Part shown: positions 1 to 9,102 of the stretch, piece by piece
How positions within the stretch are numbered: the stretch's first letter is position 1
Layout: each line of letters begins with the position of its first letter
Assembly (NCBI GenBank): GCA_946481295.1
Contig: CAMLLW010000001.1
Span: 1 to 64,000, forward strand
Length of the DNA stretch: 64,000 nucleotides
Source: an uncultured Clostridia bacterium
GTDB lineage: Bacteria; Bacillota; Clostridia; Lachnospirales; UBA5962
Direction: 5' to 3'
Program-made: the position numbers and the translations under genes
Notes under the pieces: generated by a model
Told to the model about the DNA's origin: nothing
What the model saw: the letters and a program-made list of their open reading frames with translations, nothing else
Databases searched by the model: none

Positions 1-52
1 CGGCCGATGGTACTTGGTGGGTAACTGCCTGGGAGAGTAGGTGGTTGCCAAT
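1..52 (+). rRNA. 5S rRNA, 3' end (partial)
   Basis: The first ~52 bases match the conserved 3' end of bacterial 5S rRNA: a GATGGTACTTGG stretch, then CTGGGAGAGTAGGTGGTTGCC. The 5' two thirds lie outside the window. Two tRNA genes follow at once, as is usual for the distal end of an rRNA operon. The exact 3' end is uncertain by a few bases. Confidence 0.85.
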
Positions 53-57
53 TTTTT

Positions 58-128
58 GGTACCATAGCCAAGCGGTAAGGCAGAGGACTGCAACTCCTTT
101 ACCCCCGGTTCGAATCCGGGTGGTACCT
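58..128 (+). tRNA. tRNA-Cys (GCA)
   Basis: A full cloverleaf can be drawn. The acceptor stem GGTACCA pairs with TGGTACC, the anticodon loop is CTGCAAC (anticodon GCA), and the T arm contains GGTTCGAATCC. The discriminator base is T, as expected for tRNA-Cys. CCA is not encoded. It lies 5 bases after the 5S end and is probably co-transcribed with the rRNA operon. Confidence 0.95.
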
Positions 129-139
129 TTATATAATAT

Positions 140-213
<74 letters not shown>

Positions 214-232
214 TTTTATTATTACAAAAGTA

Positions 233-263
233 AAAAGTCTTTATTTTATAAAGGCTTTTTTTA
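233..263 (+). terminator. Rho-independent terminator of the rRNA/tRNA operon
   Basis: The inverted repeat AAAAGTCTTTA / TAAAGGCTTTT (one G-U pair) has a 5-base loop and runs into a T tract. It follows tRNA-fMet directly. Confidence 0.8.
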
Positions 264-286
264 TTATTTTTAGGGGGAATTAATAT

Positions 287-1921
287 ATGTTTAATAAAAT
301 TAGATATTACATAATTACTACTTGTTGTATACCTATTTTAATTCTAATATTTATTGTAACATTATTTTTAAAAAATATTTATATAAATTCTCAAAAAGAA
401 AATTTAGAACAAATATTAAATTTAGTTATATTAGATAATAGTATTAAATTAGATTTAAATAACTTAAATAATTATAAATTTAATAATATAGATTTTAAAT
501 TTATTAGTGCTAATAATTTAGAAAAATTAAATATTGATGAGTATAAAAATAATAATAAAGATATATATTTTTTAAATAAGTATAATGATAATTATAAATT
601 ATCTGTAGGTATATATTATAAAAATGGCATTTTACTAGCAACAGAGACTATAAATAATAAATATATGTTATTTATTAGTAATTTAAAATATATAGGACCT
701 CTAATTTTTATTTTAATAATTATTATTATCTTGTTATCAAAAAAATGTACACAATTAATTATGTCAAATTTATATGATACAACTAAAGATTTATCTAAAG
801 AAATAGATAGTTTATCAACAAAAGATATTTCAAAATTATATTTATATGATAATATAGATGAATTTAAACCTATAATTGATAAATTTGAATTTATATTAAT
901 TAAACAAAAGAAGTATATGAATAAACTAAAAATTAAGCAAGAAGAGCTAGAACGTATAATAGATAACATGCAGGAAGGATTATTAGTATTAGATGATAAT
1001 TATAATATATTACTATCTAATAGAGAGGGGTTAAAAACATTTAATATTAAAAAATTAAAGAAAAATAAAAGTTTTTTGCATCTATATAGAGATGAAGAAT
1101 TTACAAAAATGCTTAAAAAATCGAAAGAAAATAATATAATTATGAATATAGATAAATCATCTGGAGATGTATTTAGAATACATATAAACTATTCATCCAA
1201 TATTGGATATACTATTTTAACACAAGATGTAACTCAAATTGTAAATTTAGAAAAGCAAAGAGATAATTTTAATGCTAATTTATCACATGAATTGAAAACA
1301 CCTATAACATCTATTTTTGGATTTTCAGAACTTTTAGTTAATGATATGGTAAAAGAACCTGAAAAAGTTAAGGAATATCATAAAAATATTTATTTTTCTT
1401 CTAAAAGAATGATCGAACTTATATCTGATATTTTAAAATTATATGAAATTGAAAATAATAGTATAAACGATGTAATAGATATAGATATTAAAAATACTAT
1501 TTTAAGTATAATAACTATGTTAAAATATAAAATAGATTCTAAAAATATAAAAGTATTTTTAGATGGAAATGCAACTTATAGTATGAATTATGATCATGCA
1601 ATTGAACTATTTACAAATTTAATTGATAATGCAATAAAATACAATATTGAAAATGGTAATATTAATATTAATATTTATGAAACTAAAGAAAATGTAATAG
1701 TATCAATTTCTGATACTGGTATTGGAATACCAAATCAAGAGTTAGATAAAATTTTTGATAGATTTTATAGAGTTGATAAATCAAGAAATAATAAAATTCC
1801 AGGTACAGGATTAGGACTTTCTATTGTAAAACAAATATTAGAAATATATAGTAGTAGAGTAGAAGTTGAAAATTATAATAAAGGATCTAAATTTATAATT
1901 TACTTAAATAAATTATTATAA
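287..1921 (+). CDS. orphan membrane sensor histidine kinase
   Basis: A 544-residue PhoR/WalK-like two-component sensor kinase. Two membrane segments (about residues 8-29 and 133-151) bracket a ~100-residue extracytoplasmic sensor region. A linker and PAS-like segment follow (about 215-320). The HisKA H-box is NLSHELKTPITS with phospho-acceptor His334. The ATPase domain shows the N box (NLIDNAIKYN), G1 (DTGIGIP), F box (FDRFYRVDKS) and G2 (GTGLGLSIVK). The ATG is preceded by AGGGGGAA. No response regulator gene is adjacent, so its partner is unknown. The long Asn/Ile/Lys-rich sensor region reflects the extreme AT content. The gene starts right after the rRNA operon terminator. It ends in a hairpin shared with the convergent methyltransferase gene. 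The ligand cannot be read from sequence. Confidence 0.9.
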   Translation: MFNKIRYYIITTCCIPILILIFIVTLFLKNIYINSQKENLEQILNLVILDNSIKLDLNNLNNYKFNNIDFKFISANNLEKLNIDEYKNNNKDIYFLNKYNDNYKLSVGIYYKNGILLATETINNKYMLFISNLKYIGPLIFILIIIIILLSKKCTQLIMSNLYDTTKDLSKEIDSLSTKDISKLYLYDNIDEFKPIIDKFEFILIKQKKYMNKLKIKQEELERIIDNMQEGLLVLDDNYNILLSNREGLKTFNIKKLKKNKSFLHLYRDEEFTKMLKKSKENNIIMNIDKSSGDVFRIHINYSSNIGYTILTQDVTQIVNLEKQRDNFNANLSHELKTPITSIFGFSELLVNDMVKEPEKVKEYHKNIYFSSKRMIELISDILKLYEIENNSINDVIDIDIKNTILSIITMLKYKIDSKNIKVFLDGNATYSMNYDHAIELFTNLIDNAIKYNIENGNININIYETKENVIVSISDTGIGIPNQELDKIFDRFYRVDKSRNNKIPGTGLGLSIVKQILEIYSSRVEVENYNKGSKFIIYLNKLL

Positions 1922-1950
1922 ATTAAATATATTTTAAAATAAAATTTATT

Positions 1951-1999
1951 ATAAATATATAGATATCTTATTTATTAATTGAGATATCTATATATTTAT
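1951..1999. terminator. bidirectional terminator between convergent genes
   Basis: A perfect 16-bp inverted repeat (AAATATATAGATATCT / AGATATCTATATATTT) lies in the gap between the kinase gene and the minus-strand methyltransferase gene. A/T-rich tails on both sides allow it to serve both. Confidence 0.7.
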
Positions 2000-2027
2000 T
2001 TATGTATTATTTAATAGAAAAATATAT

Positions 2028-3038
2028 TTATAACTTTTGTAAAACAACAGTAATTTCTGTTCTATTATGAAAAAGTTGTCTTGCATGTAGTATATTAAAG
2101 TTATTTTTTAAAATATTTAAACATTTATTAGTTTGTGTTTGAGTATTTGTATTTCTAAGTTTTAAAGTCATAATAATTAATCCATTTTTTGATATATATT
2201 TAGAATATATTTTCATAAGATTTATTGATTCATAAGTATCCATTCTCATATCATTAACAATTATATCAAATTTATCATCATATTTTATAAAATCTTGGGC
2301 TAATCCTTTAAAGTGATAAACATTAGGATTATTAATAATTTTTGGACTTAATAGTGCAGGATCAATAGCTGTTACTTTTAGATTATTATTTAAAAGAACT
2401 TTTGTCCAGCCACCAGGTGCAGCACCTAAATCTAAAGCAGTTTTATACTTTGATAAGTCTAAATTAAATACATCTATTGCTTCTAAAAGTTTAAATTCTG
2501 CTCTTGAAATTAAATTTTCATCTTTTTTAAATCTACATTCTCCACCTGGCCAAGATGATAAATTATACTTAGATTCTGATATTCCTATAAATATTTTGTT
2601 ATTATTTATTACAATAGAAATTATTTGTTCAGGATTTTTTATATTTGAATTTTTATTTAGTAGATTATTAATTTGATCATTAATGATTTTATTGTTTATT
2701 AAATCATTTTTTTCATTTAGAAATAATCTTGTTTGAGTAGAAAAACTTTTATTTTGAATTATTAAACTTTTAATTTTTTCTAAATTATTAGTTAAAATAT
2801 TTAAAATTTCATTATTATCTTTGTACTCTAATATAAAATTTACTGGGCAAATATGTCTAACAAATACACAGTTATTGTTTATAATATTAGATATTTCTAA
2901 AAAGTTATTTTTTGTTTCTACAGTACAAATATTTTGGCTTATATGATTTACTAATCTTGAATCAGGAATAAATTTTTTTATTTCATTAAAAGCCATTTGC
3001 GTATAATTTTTATCTGATGTAAATATAAATTTATTCAT
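2028..3038 (-). CDS. RlmM/FtsJ-type rRNA 2'-O-methyltransferase
   Basis: A 336-residue SAM-dependent methyltransferase of the FtsJ (RrmJ) fold, most like RlmM, which makes 2'-O-methylcytidine in 23S rRNA. The N-terminal ~170 residues form a THUMP-like substrate domain containing the family motif FVRHICPV. The SAM-binding motif is LDLGAAPGGWTK (about residue 203). The later elements VNDMRMD, MTLKL and RTEITVV supply the D-K-E part of the K-D-K-E catalytic tetrad. The ATG is preceded on the minus strand by AAAGGAGA. It is a single-gene unit, divergent from serS. RlmM itself is described from gammaproteobacteria; related proteins occur in Firmicutes, and the exact target base here is inferred, not shown. 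Confidence 0.8.
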   Translation of the reverse strand: MNKFIFTSDKNYTQMAFNEIKKFIPDSRLVNHISQNICTVETKNNFLEISNIINNNCVFVRHICPVNFILEYKDNNEILNILTNNLEKIKSLIIQNKSFSTQTRLFLNEKNDLINNKIINDQINNLLNKNSNIKNPEQIISIVINNNKIFIGISESKYNLSSWPGGECRFKKDENLISRAEFKLLEAIDVFNLDLSKYKTALDLGAAPGGWTKVLLNNNLKVTAIDPALLSPKIINNPNVYHFKGLAQDFIKYDDKFDIIVNDMRMDTYESINLMKIYSKYISKNGLIIMTLKLRNTNTQTQTNKCLNILKNNFNILHARQLFHNRTEITVVLQKL

Positions 3039-3119
3039 TTAAAATCTCCTTTAAACATATATTGTATACTCATTTTATATTTTACTATAAATATTTAAAA
3101 TTTAAAAAATAAAAAAATA

Positions 3120-3148
3120 TTGACAATTAAACTTTATTATGCTAGCAT
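3120..3148 (+). promoter_or_regulatory. SigA-type promoter of serS
   Basis: TTGACA at 3120-3125, a 17-base spacer and TAGCAT at 3143-3148 with an extended TG at 3140. It lies about 70 bases before the first T-box element. Confidence 0.6.
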
Positions 3149-3212
3149 ATACACATTATAGAAATAAATAAATATTAATACATGTTAATAGATGTTGATA
3201 AAAGCTAATTTG

Positions 3213-3420
3213 TTATTAGTTCTTTAGAGAGTAAGCGGTTGGTGTAAGCTTATGTTCTGATGCAAAGTTCCACTTTTGGAGTCTTCGATTAAAAGTCGAA
3301 AGGGTAAGCCCTATATAGCTGACAAAAGAGATCACAATTTATTTGTGATAATTTGGGTGGCAACGCGGGAATAATGACTCTCGTCCCTATAATTAATTAT
3401 AGGGATGGGAGTTTTTTTAT
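3213..3420 (+). promoter_or_regulatory. T-box riboswitch leader of serS
   Basis: A tRNA-sensing leader that senses uncharged tRNA-Ser and controls read-through into serS. Visible elements are the stem I start AGAGAGTAAGC with GGTTGGTG, a TTCGA/TCGAA hairpin near 3284-3300, the hallmark T-box sequence GGGTGGCAACGCGGG (3354-3368) and a terminator hairpin (3376-3413: CTCTCGTCCCTATA / TATAGGGATGGGAG) followed by seven T. The T-box sequence overlaps the 5' side of the terminator, as needed for an antiterminator switch. A likely specifier codon is TCT (Ser) at 3256-3258, followed by GA. Its assignment is by comparison with the compact stem I class and is not certain. Confidence 0.9.
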
Positions 3421-3453
3421 TATAAATTTAATATAAATAGAGGAGGAAATAAA

Positions 3454-4725
3454 ATGTTAGATGTAAAAGATCTTAGAGAAGATTTAGAGGGAGTAAAAAA
3501 AGCACTATCAAAAAGAAATAAGGACTTTGGATTAGATAAATTCACAGAATTAGATGAAAATAGAAGAAAGCTAATTCAAGAAGTTGAAGAATTAAAAAAT
3601 AAGCAAAATACAGAATCTAAAGAAATTGCAAATTTAAAACAAAAAGGTGAAGATGCAACTAAACTTTTAGCAGATATGAAAGAACTTTCTGATAAAATTA
3701 AAGAATTAGATGGAAAATTAAAAGAAGTAGAAAAAGAAACAGAAGAATTATTATTATCAATTCCAAATATTCCAAATGAAAAAGTAAAACAAGGTCTTAC
3801 AGACGAAGATAATGAAGAAATGAGAAAATGGGGAACACCAAGAAAATTTTCTTTTGAATATAAAGCTCACTGGGATATAGGTAAAGATTTAGATATATTA
3901 GATCCAGAAACAGCAGCAAAAACAACAGGTACAAGATTTACTTTTTATAAAGGTATGGGTGCAAGATTAGAAAGAGCTGTAATGAATTTCATGATGGATA
4001 CTCATGCAACAAAAGATGGTTACACAGAAACTATAGCTCCTTCAATTGTAAATGCAGATGCATTACAAGGGACAGGCCAATTACCTAAATTTAAAGAAGA
4101 TATGTTTAAAATAGAAAATACAAATTATTACTTATCTCCAACATCTGAAGTACCAGTTACTAATATGTATAGAGAAGATATTATAGACGGTAAAAAATTA
4201 CCATTAAAATATTGCTGTTTTACACCATGTTATAGAGCAGAAGCTGGATCAGCTGGTAGAGATACAAGAGGATTAGTAAGACAACATCAATTTTATAAAG
4301 TAGAAATGGTTAAATTTACAAGACCAGAGCAATCTTATGATGAATTAGAATCTCTTACAAATGATGCAGAAAATATATTAAAATTATTAGATCTACCTTA
4401 TAGAGTAGTTAGATTATGTTCAGGTGATTTAGGATTTAGTGCTGCTATGACATATGATGTAGAAGTTTGGATGCCAAGTTACAATAGATATGTAGAAATT
4501 TCAAGCTGTTCTAACTGTGAAGCTTTCCAAGCAAGAAGAGCAGGAATACGTTTTAAAGATAATATCCAAGACAAAGCACAATATGCTCATACATTAAACG
4601 GAAGTGGTTTAGCAGTAGGACGTACAGTTGCTGCTATCTTAGAAAATTATCAAAATGAAGATGGAAGCGTAACAGTTCCTGAAGTTTTAGTACCATATAT
4701 GTTAGGTGTAGAAGTTATTAAATAA
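3454..4725 (+). CDS. serS: seryl-tRNA synthetase
   Basis: Charges tRNA-Ser (and tRNA-Sec where present) with serine; cytoplasmic class II synthetase. The 423 residues match the usual ~425. The N-terminal ~110 residues form the long antiparallel coiled coil that grips the tRNA long arm. The catalytic core shows motif 2 ([15 protein letters not shown]), the [11 protein letters not shown] segment and motif 3 ([16 protein letters not shown]). The ATG follows GAGGAGG. The upstream T-box links expression to uncharged tRNA-Ser. A strong terminator follows, so it is monocistronic. Confidence 0.98.
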   Translation: MLDVKDLREDLEGVKKALSKRNKDFGLDKFTELDENRRKLIQEVEELKNKQNTESKEIANLKQKGEDATKLLADMKELSDKIKELDGKLKEVEKETEELLLSIPNIPNEKVKQGLTDEDNEEMRKWGTPRKFSFEYKAHWDIGKDLDILDPETAAKTTGTRFTFYKGMGARLERAVMNFMMDTHATKDGYTETIAPSIVNADALQGTGQLPKFKEDMFKIENTNYYLSPTSEVPVTNMYREDIIDGKKLPLKYCCFTPCYRAEAGSAGRDTRGLVRQHQFYKVEMVKFTRPEQSYDELESLTNDAENILKLLDLPYRVVRLCSGDLGFSAAMTYDVEVWMPSYNRYVEISSCSNCEAFQARRAGIRFKDNIQDKAQYAHTLNGSGLAVGRTVAAILENYQNEDGSVTVPEVLVPYMLGVEVIK

Positions 4726-4746
4726 GTATAATTTTTATACATTTAA

Positions 4747-4790
4747 AATAAAACCTTTTTATTTAAAAATAAGAAGGTTTTATTTTTTTT
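4747..4790 (+). terminator. terminator of serS
   Basis: Hairpin AATAAAACCTT / AAGGTTTTATT followed by a run of T. Confidence 0.8.
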
Positions 4791-4857
4791 ATTACTTGTA
4801 ATTATTATATATTATAATTATAATATTTTTAAGGTATTAGTTAGGAGTTGACATTGA

Positions 4858-5766
4858 ATGAATCCTTATCTTAATTGTATAGGTTTTAAAAATATATCAA
4901 ATAAAAATATGCAAAAAATTATAGAAGATGTAAAAAATAATCCTGATGATCGCAATATTTTTGGTATAAATGATAAATTATTTATAGAATATACAAAAAT
5001 GTACACAAATGGTATAGGACTTATAATACGTGGTATTTTAGATAAACAACAAGAATTTATAGTACAAGAATGTGAGCCTTATGTAACTGGAGATATTAAT
5101 ATCAAAATATATGATTATTATCTAGATAATATAGATGACGGTTATGCTATGGTTTTTGACCATGAGGATTCTGGAAATGAAATTGTTATAAAATTACAAG
5201 ATACTGTAGACTATTTAAAAGATAGCAAATTTTTTAGTAACTATATGCATAATGATGAAAATAGTAAAGATAAGAATATAAAGCATAATAAGTTAATTAA
5301 TATGGTTGGATTATCTTTAAAGGGAACTATAGTATTACCTGTTTTAAAAGAGAAAGAAGAAGAAGAATTTCAAAGATTAGAGGAAAAATATTATAAAGAA
5401 TTAGTTTATAAATTTAAAACAGGTGATATTAAAGCAGCAGAAATGTTAAATTTATACATTGAACAAACATCAGAATCTATAAGAGAAAGATTAATGACAG
5501 AAGATTTTTTATCAGTAGTAGAAGGATATTTTTTACCTCTAGAAAATAATAGTATAGTTTATTCTATATTAGGAACTATAAAACATGTAGAATATATAGA
5601 AAACAAAATTTCAAATGAAGAAGTTTGTAAATTAATATTAGATGTAACTGGAACAGAACTTCAAATTTATATTAATAAACAAGATTTATTAGGAATTCCT
5701 GAAGAAGGAAGAAGATTTATGGGGTTATGTAAATTATATGGTAAAATAATAAAAAATCTAGACTAA
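4858..5766 (+). CDS. DUF3881 family protein, function unknown
   Basis: A 302-residue soluble protein with no signal peptide or membrane segment. I recognise it as DUF3881 from its N-terminal pattern (short hydrophobic start, IGFKNI, KNPDD), the internal LSLKGTIVLPV segment and the C-terminal GIPEEGRRFMG motif. This family is, as far as I recall, confined to Lachnospirales and relatives and has no known function. A charged Lys/Glu helix (about residues 160-190) interrupts the middle. The ATG at 4858 follows TTAGGAGTT. It stands alone between two terminators. The family assignment rests on memory of the pattern, not on a search. Confidence 0.75.
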   Translation: MNPYLNCIGFKNISNKNMQKIIEDVKNNPDDRNIFGINDKLFIEYTKMYTNGIGLIIRGILDKQQEFIVQECEPYVTGDINIKIYDYYLDNIDDGYAMVFDHEDSGNEIVIKLQDTVDYLKDSKFFSNYMHNDENSKDKNIKHNKLINMVGLSLKGTIVLPVLKEKEEEEFQRLEEKYYKELVYKFKTGDIKAAEMLNLYIEQTSESIRERLMTEDFLSVVEGYFLPLENNSIVYSILGTIKHVEYIENKISNEEVCKLILDVTGTELQIYINKQDLLGIPEEGRRFMGLCKLYGKIIKNLD

Positions 5767-5785
5767 TTTTTAGTCTAGATTTTTT
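5751..5785. terminator. bidirectional terminator (DUF3881 gene / pflA)
   Basis: The arms AAAAAATCTAGACTA / TAGTCTAGATTTTTT form a perfect 15-bp stem with a 5-base loop. It overlaps both stop codons of the convergent genes and has A and T tails, so it can stop transcription from both sides. Confidence 0.85.
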
Positions 5786-6530
5786 ATTCTACTTGAAGAT
5801 TTTCTTCTAAGAATAAATTTTTAACTCTAAGGATTTGTTCTTCAGATGGGGGTTCTGTATTAGATAAAGTAAATGGTATATTTAAGTTTTTCCATTTATA
5901 TTCACCCATTTTATGAAAAGGAAGTAATTGAACTTTCTCTATATTTTTTAAATTAGATATATATTTAGCTAATTGTTTAATTTCATATTCATTATCTGAA
6001 AGACCCGGAACAAGTACAAATCTTATCCATGTTTTAATATTATTTTCTGATAAATAATTTGCAAAGTTTATAGTAGGAGCAAGTTCTTTGCTTGTTATTA
6101 TTTTATATGTTTTTGGATTAAAACTTTTAATATCTAACATGACTAAGTCAGTATATTTTAGCGTTTCAACTGCATTTTCTAATTTTACAAAACCAGATGT
6201 ATCTAATGCTGTATGTATAAATTCTTCTTTACATCTTTTAAAAAGTGAAGTTAAAAATTTATACTGCATTAGAGGTTCTCCACCAGAAACAGTTACACCT
6301 CCATTAGAAGCTAGCATAAAATTTTTATATTTTACTATATCGGTAATAAGTTCTTCTACGGATAAGTGTTTACAATTTTCATCATCATAAATCCATGTAT
6401 CTGGATTATGACAATATTTACAACGTAATGGACAACCTTGAAAAAAAATTACATATCTAATTCCAGGACCATCTACGGTTCCACAAGTTTCTATAGAATG
6501 TATATGTCCTAAATCTATTTCATTTATCAT
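5784..6530 (-). CDS. pflA: pyruvate formate-lyase activating enzyme
   Basis: A radical-SAM enzyme that generates the glycyl radical on PflB. It binds a [4Fe-4S] cluster through the CxxxCxxC motif (CPLRCKYC), preceded by GTVDGPGIRYVIFFQGC. A GG-E type SAM contact is seen in VSGGEPLMQ. The length of 248 residues is normal. An upstream in-frame TTG at 6545 is possible, but GAAAGG ends 7 bases before ATG 6530, so the ATG is preferred. It follows pflB by 31 bases and is probably co-transcribed. Confidence 0.96.
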   Translation of the reverse strand: MINEIDLGHIHSIETCGTVDGPGIRYVIFFQGCPLRCKYCHNPDTWIYDDENCKHLSVEELITDIVKYKNFMLASNGGVTVSGGEPLMQYKFLTSLFKRCKEEFIHTALDTSGFVKLENAVETLKYTDLVMLDIKSFNPKTYKIITSKELAPTINFANYLSENNIKTWIRFVLVPGLSDNEYEIKQLAKYISNLKNIEKVQLLPFHKMGEYKWKNLNIPFTLSNTEPPSEEQILRVKNLFLEENLQVE

Positions 6531-6561
6531 AATAAAGCCTTTCAAATATTAAGATATTAAA

Positions 6562-8790
6562 TTATATTTTTTCATGGAATGTTCTATTAATAACATCTAG
6601 TTGTTGTTCTCTAGTTAATTTAACAAAGTTAACTGCATAACCAGAAACACGAATAGTAAGTTGAGGATAAAGTTCTGGGTGTTCCATTGCATCTAATAAA
6701 GTTTCTCTATTAAATACATTTACATTTAGATGATGACCATTTGACATAAAGTAACCATCCATTAATCCTATAAGATTATTGATTTTTTCACTATCTGTTT
6801 TTCCTAATGCTTTTGGTACTATAGAAAAGGTATATGAAATTCCATCTTTAGAGTACTCATATGGAATTTTTGATACAGAAGATAAAGCTGCAACTGCTCC
6901 TTTAGTATCTCTTCCATGCATTGGATTTGCACCTGGAGCAAAAGGTTCTCCTGCTTTTCTTCCATCTGGTGTACTTCCTGTTTTTTTACCATAAACAACA
7001 TTTGATGTTATTGTAAGTACAGACATTGTAGGAACAGCATTTCTATAAGTTTGATGTTTTGATAATTTCATCATAAATGATTTTACAAGTTCTTTTGCCA
7101 TTTTATCAACTTCATCATCATTATTACCATATGCAGTATAATTACCTTCTATTTCATAATCTACAGCTAAACCATCTTCATTACGAATAACTTTTACTTT
7201 TGCATTTTTTATAGCTGATAATGAATCTACTGCAACAGATAATCCAGCTATACCAGTAGCTTGTGTACGAAGTATTTCAGTATCATGTAAAGCCATTTCT
7301 AAACTTTCATAATTATATTTATCATGCATATAATGAATAATATTTAATGTATTCATATATAGACCTGCTAGCCAATCCATTACTTGATCAAATTTACTTA
7401 AAACTTCATCAAAGTCTAAATATTCAGTTGTTATAGGTTCAAATTTTGGCGCAACTTGAACACCTGATTTTTCATCTTTACCACCATTTATTGCATATAA
7501 TAATGCTTTTGCAAGATTTGCTCTAGCACCAAAAAATTGCATTTGTTTGCCAATTCTCATTGCAGATACACAACAAGCAATACCATAGTCATCTCCCCAA
7601 TAACTTCTCATAAGATCATCATTTTCGTATTGCACAGAACTTGTATCTATAGAAGTTTTTGCGCAGAAATTTTTAAAACCTTGTGGTAGTCTTGTGCTCC
7701 ATAGTACTGTCATATTAGGTTCTGGCGCAGGGCCTAAGTTGTATAGTGTATGAAGGATACGAAAACTATTCTTAGTTACAAGAGTACGTCCATCTATACC
7801 CATACCACCTATAGATTCTGTTACCCAAGTTGGATCACCAGAAAATAATTCATTGTAATCAGGAGTTCTTAAAAATTTTACTAATCTTAATTTCATAACA
7901 AAATGATCAATGTATTCTTGAGCTTCTGATTCTGTAATAATATTATTTTCTAAATCTCTTTGAATATATATATCTAAAAATGTACTTACACGCCCAAGAC
8001 TCATTGCTGCACCATCTTGTTGTTTAATTGCAGCTAAGAATCCAAAATAAGTCCATTGTATAGCTTCTTTAGCATTTTTTGCTGGTAAAGAAATATCGTA
8101 ACTATAGGATGATGCCATTTCTTTTAATTCATTTAAAGATTGAATTTGCATACTTAATTCTTCTCTTTGTTGAATTAATTTATCACTCATCTCAGCACCT
8201 TCTGTATATGACTTATCTTTTTGTTTTTCTTCAATAAGTCTATCTATACCATAAAGAGCAACTCTTCTATAATCACCTATAATTCTACCTCTACCATAAG
8301 CATCAGGTAATCCTGTTATAATACCACTTCTTCTTGCTCTTCTCATTTCTTCAGTATATGCATCAAAAACACCGTCATTATGAGTTTTTCTGTATTTTTT
8401 AAAAATTTCTTTTGTTGAAGGGTCTAATTCATATCCATAACTTTTTAATGCTGAATCAACTACTCTTAAACCACCAAAAGGCATAATACTTCTTTTTAGT
8501 GGAGCATCTGTTTGAAAACCAACTATTTGTTCAATTTCTTTATCTAGGTATCCAGGACCATAAGATGTTATAGAGGAAGGTATTTTAGTTTCTACATCAT
8601 AAATACCTTTTTGAGTTTCTACTTTAGTAAGTTTACAAACTTCTTCCCAAAGTTTTTTTGTATTTTCTGTTGCATTTTCTAAGAAACTATCATCGCCTTC
8701 ATAAGGAGTATAATTTTTTTGAATAAAATCTCTAACATCAATTTCTTCTGTCCAGTTACCTGTTTTAAATCCTTGCCAGCTTTTATACAT
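6562..8790 (-). CDS. pflB: pyruvate formate-lyase (formate C-acetyltransferase)
   Basis: Converts pyruvate and CoA to acetyl-CoA and formate in anaerobic metabolism. The 742-residue glycyl-radical enzyme has the active-site Cys-Cys pair ([12 protein letters not shown]) and the C-terminal glycyl radical loop RVSGYAVNF. The radical glycine (717) lies 25 residues from the C-terminus, as in E. coli PflB. WSTRLP and [23 protein letters not shown] also fit true PFL rather than diol dehydratases. An ATG six codons further upstream (8808) sits at the ribosome-binding site itself; AAAGAGGTG precedes ATG 8790, so 8790 is chosen. It is followed by pflA. Confidence 0.97.
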   Translation of the reverse strand: MYKSWQGFKTGNWTEEIDVRDFIQKNYTPYEGDDSFLENATENTKKLWEEVCKLTKVETQKGIYDVETKIPSSITSYGPGYLDKEIEQIVGFQTDAPLKRSIMPFGGLRVVDSALKSYGYELDPSTKEIFKKYRKTHNDGVFDAYTEEMRRARRSGIITGLPDAYGRGRIIGDYRRVALYGIDRLIEEKQKDKSYTEGAEMSDKLIQQREELSMQIQSLNELKEMASSYSYDISLPAKNAKEAIQWTYFGFLAAIKQQDGAAMSLGRVSTFLDIYIQRDLENNIITESEAQEYIDHFVMKLRLVKFLRTPDYNELFSGDPTWVTESIGGMGIDGRTLVTKNSFRILHTLYNLGPAPEPNMTVLWSTRLPQGFKNFCAKTSIDTSSVQYENDDLMRSYWGDDYGIACCVSAMRIGKQMQFFGARANLAKALLYAINGGKDEKSGVQVAPKFEPITTEYLDFDEVLSKFDQVMDWLAGLYMNTLNIIHYMHDKYNYESLEMALHDTEILRTQATGIAGLSVAVDSLSAIKNAKVKVIRNEDGLAVDYEIEGNYTAYGNNDDEVDKMAKELVKSFMMKLSKHQTYRNAVPTMSVLTITSNVVYGKKTGSTPDGRKAGEPFAPGANPMHGRDTKGAVAALSSVSKIPYEYSKDGISYTFSIVPKALGKTDSEKINNLIGLMDGYFMSNGHHLNVNVFNRETLLDAMEHPELYPQLTIRVSGYAVNFVKLTREQQLDVINRTFHEKI

Positions 8791-9102
8791 ATTTAACACC
8801 TCTTTCATAAAAAATATTGAATAAAATTTATTATATATCTAATTTATAAATAAAATATTAGATTAATTAGACTATTTAATAATAATTGGATTATACTATT
8901 ATTTTAATATATTGTATACAGTATTCAAAATAATTGTTAAATTTAAATGAAACTATTATATGATTTTTATAATTATTATACTATACTAATTTTAAAATGA
9001 TTAAATATTTAATAAAGTAATAAATAATTTTTATTATAATTAACAAATATAAATAAAATGAAATAATAGTAAAATAAATTTATTAGGAGTTAGAATAAAA
9101 AT
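8791..9102. other. divergent intergenic region, pflB / DNA glycosylase
   Basis: 312 bases, extremely AT-rich, with no plausible gene on either strand. It holds a near-palindrome (listed separately) and a minus-strand TATAAT at 8890-8895 that could be the pflB -10. A TTAGGAGTT ribosome-binding site for the rightward gene is at 9084-9092. I see no riboswitch motif. Confidence 0.6.
8909..8924. promoter_or_regulatory. candidate operator upstream of pflB
   Basis: ATATTGTATACAGTAT is a 16-base near-palindrome with one mismatched pair, centred on GTATAC. It resembles the TTGTATACAA-type sites bound by FadR-subfamily GntR regulators. It would cover the -35 position of the candidate pflB promoter (TATAAT on the minus strand at 8890-8895). 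Functional status is inference. Confidence 0.35.

Noticed and set aside
616-969. 117-codon minus-strand frame inside the sensor kinase gene
   Set aside because: Low-complexity shadow of an AT-rich gene; no start signal and no family resemblance.
6819-7001. Open frames inside and opposite pflB, including 6779-6994 on the plus strand
   Set aside because: They are shadows of the strongly conserved pflB frame and lack ribosome-binding sites.
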